Shown: one piece after another, positions 62,348 through 64,000 of the stretch
How positions within the stretch are numbered: the stretch's first letter is position 1
How the letters are laid out: every line of letters starts with the position of its first letter
NCBI RefSeq assembly: GCF_019720915.1
Contig: NZ_JAHKSI010000001.1
Location: 434,001-498,000, forward strand
Direction: 5' to 3'
DNA length: 64,000 bases
From: Alkalihalobacillus sp. TS-13
GTDB lineage: Bacteria; Bacillota; Bacilli; Bacillales; Fictibacillaceae
Position numbers and translations under genes: made by a program
Notes under the pieces: model-generated
Told to the model about the DNA's origin: nothing
What the model saw: only the letters and a program-made list of their open reading frames with translations
Databases searched by the model: none

Positions 62348-63634
62348 ATGATAGATACGAACCAAAACAGTACCGCCCATCGGAAAAAAGCATTATTGTT
62401 GTCCCTGATCCCAGGGCTAGGACAACTATACAATCGCCAATATCTCAAAGCGCTCGCATTCATCGTTTTGACGTTTTCATTCATCATCGCATTCAAAGAT
62501 TTGCTGAACATGGGGCTATGGGGAATCGTCACACTAGGGGAAGAACTGCCGCGTGATCATTCCATTTTCCTGCTTGTAGAAGGGATCATCGCGATCCTTG
62601 TCCTGGTGATCGGACTTTGTGTATACGCACTTAATCTCTATGACGCCCATTTGAATGGGAAAAAGCGCGATTTAGGTATTGCGCTGAATTCGATTCGTGA
62701 GCAGTACCGTAACGTCATCGACACCGGATTTCCGTATCTCATGTTGTCGCCAGGCTTTTTCTTACTTATATTCGTGGTGATTTTTCCAATCCTTTTCGTC
62801 ATACTGCTCGCTTTTACAAACTACGATCTGTATCATTCACCGCCAGCTAGGTTAGTAGATTGGGTTGGGTTCCAGAACTTCATCGATATTTTCAAGTTGG
62901 ATATCTGGCGTAGAACATTTATCAGTGTATTCTCCTGGACAGTCATCTGGACATTCGTTGCCACTACCATACAAATTGCAATCGGAATCTTCCTGGCTGT
63001 TTTGCTGAACCAAAAAGATTTGAAGTTCAAAAAGCTATTCAGAACCATCTTGATTTTACCATGGGCGATTCCAGCTTTCGTATCGATCCTTGTTTTTGCT
63101 GGAATGTTCAATGTCACATTCGGGGCCATCAATAACGACATCCTTGCTTTATTCGGCATCGATCCGATTCCTTGGCAGACGGACCCATTCTGGGCGAAAA
63201 TCGCTTTGATCATGATCCAGTCCTGGCTGGGATTCCCATTCATTTTTGCGATGGTAACGGGGGTTCTCCAGTCGATTCCGGAAGAATTGTACGAAGCTGC
63301 AACTGTTGATGGCGCTTCGATCCTGCAAAAATTCCGTACGATAACATTGCCATTGATCCTTTATGCGATTGCACCAATCTTGATTACGCAATATACGTTC
63401 AACTTCAATAACTTTAATGTCATCTTCCTTTTCAACGGGGGAGGTCCTCCGATGGCCGGGCAGACGGCTGGGTCGACCGACATTCTGATTTCATGGATTT
63501 ACAGTCTGACATTAGAGTCAAAGCAATATGCGAAGGCGGCTGCTATTACGATGATCCTATCCTTGATCGTCATCTCAGTTGCATTATGGCAGTTTAGAAG
63601 AACGAAATCTTTTAAAGAGGAGGATATGATGTAA
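62348..63634 (+). CDS. mdxF: Maltodextrin ABC transporter permease
   Basis: A 428-residue membrane protein. Eight likely helices, beginning with an N-terminal pair (KKALLLSLIPGLGQLYNRQYLKAL, a DUF5683-like start seen in MdxF) and continuing with the MalF-type permease body. The EAA loop that docks the ATPase is EELYEAATVDGASILQKFRTITLPL. GACAGGGGGC precedes ATG 62348. It is followed directly by mdxG with no gap (AGGAGGATATG site inside its end). Substrate inferred from the adjacent binding protein and GH13 gene. Confidence 0.93.
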   Translation: MIDTNQNSTAHRKKALLLSLIPGLGQLYNRQYLKALAFIVLTFSFIIAFKDLLNMGLWGIVTLGEELPRDHSIFLLVEGIIAILVLVIGLCVYALNLYDAHLNGKKRDLGIALNSIREQYRNVIDTGFPYLMLSPGFFLLIFVVIFPILFVILLAFTNYDLYHSPPARLVDWVGFQNFIDIFKLDIWRRTFISVFSWTVIWTFVATTIQIAIGIFLAVLLNQKDLKFKKLFRTILILPWAIPAFVSILVFAGMFNVTFGAINNDILALFGIDPIPWQTDPFWAKIALIMIQSWLGFPFIFAMVTGVLQSIPEELYEAATVDGASILQKFRTITLPLILYAIAPILITQYTFNFNNFNVIFLFNGGGPPMAGQTAGSTDILISWIYSLTLESKQYAKAAAITMILSLIVISVALWQFRRTKSFKEEDMM

Positions 63635-64000
63635 ATGAGCATGAAAAAACAAAAGCTTATTCGTCTCACAATGTCATATATAGCAATCTTCATTACTATT
63701 GCCATTGTCATCTATCCAGTCCTATGGATTGTAGGTTCTTCGTTCAATCCGGGAAACAGTTTGTCAGGGTCGACGATTATCCCGAAAAATGCGTCATTAA
63801 AACATTACCAAGAGTTGTTCGATCTTAGTTCAAGCAATTATCTGTACTGGTATTGGAACACGTTGAAAATCTGTATCGTTACGATGGTTCTTTCTGTGAC
63901 GATGATTGCTTTGATGGGGTATTCTTTTTCGAGATATCGATTCATTGGGCGGAAGAATGGTTTGATGACGTTCTTGATCCTGCAGATGATCCCCAACTTC
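63635..64000 (+). CDS. mdxG: Maltodextrin ABC transporter permease (3' end outside window)
   Basis: The first 122 residues of a MalG-type permease: a basic start (MSMKKQKLIRLTMSY), a membrane helix (IAIFITIAIVIYPVLWIVGSSF), a periplasmic segment GSTIIPKNASLKHYQELFD, and a second membrane region TLKICIVTMVLSVTMIALMG. ATG 63635 lies directly after the mdxF stop, and the AGAGGAGG site lies 10-16 bases upstream within mdxF. The frame continues past the right edge of the window. Confidence 0.9.
   Translation, partial: MSMKKQKLIRLTMSYIAIFITIAIVIYPVLWIVGSSFNPGNSLSGSTIIPKNASLKHYQELFDLSSSNYLYWYWNTLKICIVTMVLSVTMIALMGYSFSRYRFIGRKNGLMTFLILQMIPNF

Overview
The window comes from a spore-forming member of the Bacillaceae. 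Evidence: a cotJABC spore-coat operon, a KinE-like multi-PAS sporulation-type kinase, AddAB in place of RecBCD, CcpA (cre), LexA and GlnR/TnrA operators of the Bacillus type, and strong AGGAGG ribosome binding sites with some TTG/GTG starts. From memory, gene order partly matches Bacillus subtilis (yhjD-like, addB, addA, sbcD, sbcC, then yisK, yisL, asnO). The genus cannot be fixed from sequence alone. No tRNA, rRNA, CRISPR array, prophage or transposase gene was seen.

Layout. 1-2.2 kb: 3' part of hpaB and complete hpaD (4-hydroxyphenylacetate to ring cleavage). 2.3-5.6 kb: PNPOx-fold protein, VTT membrane protein and a second methionine aminopeptidase, separated by a dispersed repeat. 5.8-7.6 kb: DoxX protein behind a palindromic operator; cotJABC. 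7.6-12.2 kb (minus): TerC-type Mn exporter behind a yybP-ykoY Mn riboswitch, PAS kinase, O-methyltransferase with a coupled membrane protein. 12.4-15.5 kb: two GNATs, a broken DNA-alkylation-repair-like gene, a 41-residue ORF and more repeat copies. 15.5-30.1 kb: ABC-F protein, then an apparent SOS-controlled operon (WYL mini-protein, YhjD-like, AddB, AddA, SbcD, SbcC). 30.7-36.9 kb: DUF421 protein, a YknW/YknX-like pair without its ABC transporter, GNAT, hemolysin III protein, radical SAM protein. 37.4-46.5 kb: pterin dehydratase, YisK, aldehyde dehydrogenase, RocD behind a cre site, YisL, cupin, and a FIST-GGDEF-EAL protein. 46.5-56 kb: repeat-rich intergenic DNA, nitrilase and MtnE (divergent), AsnO, and a bacillopeptidase F-like secreted protease. 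56-64 kb: amt/PII operon with two perfect GlnR/TnrA boxes, a decayed NERD-domain gene, and a maltodextrin locus (neopullulanase-type GH13 divergent from mdxE-mdxF-mdxG; mdxG runs off the end).

The most unusual non-coding content is a non-coding element family of about 490 bp with ends like GGCTTTGTTA. Three near-complete copies and several deletion derivatives (down to 42 bp) fill many intergenic gaps. One derivative overlaps the last codons of a GNAT gene and abuts the broken DNA-alkylation gene. Other signals include a LexA box inside the promoter of the AddAB/SbcDC operon, a cre site shared by both -35 elements of the divergent maltodextrin promoters, a roughly 120 bp hairpin element between mdxE and mdxF, an AT-rich block of about 20-bp repeats, and paired GlnR/TnrA boxes 83 bp apart.
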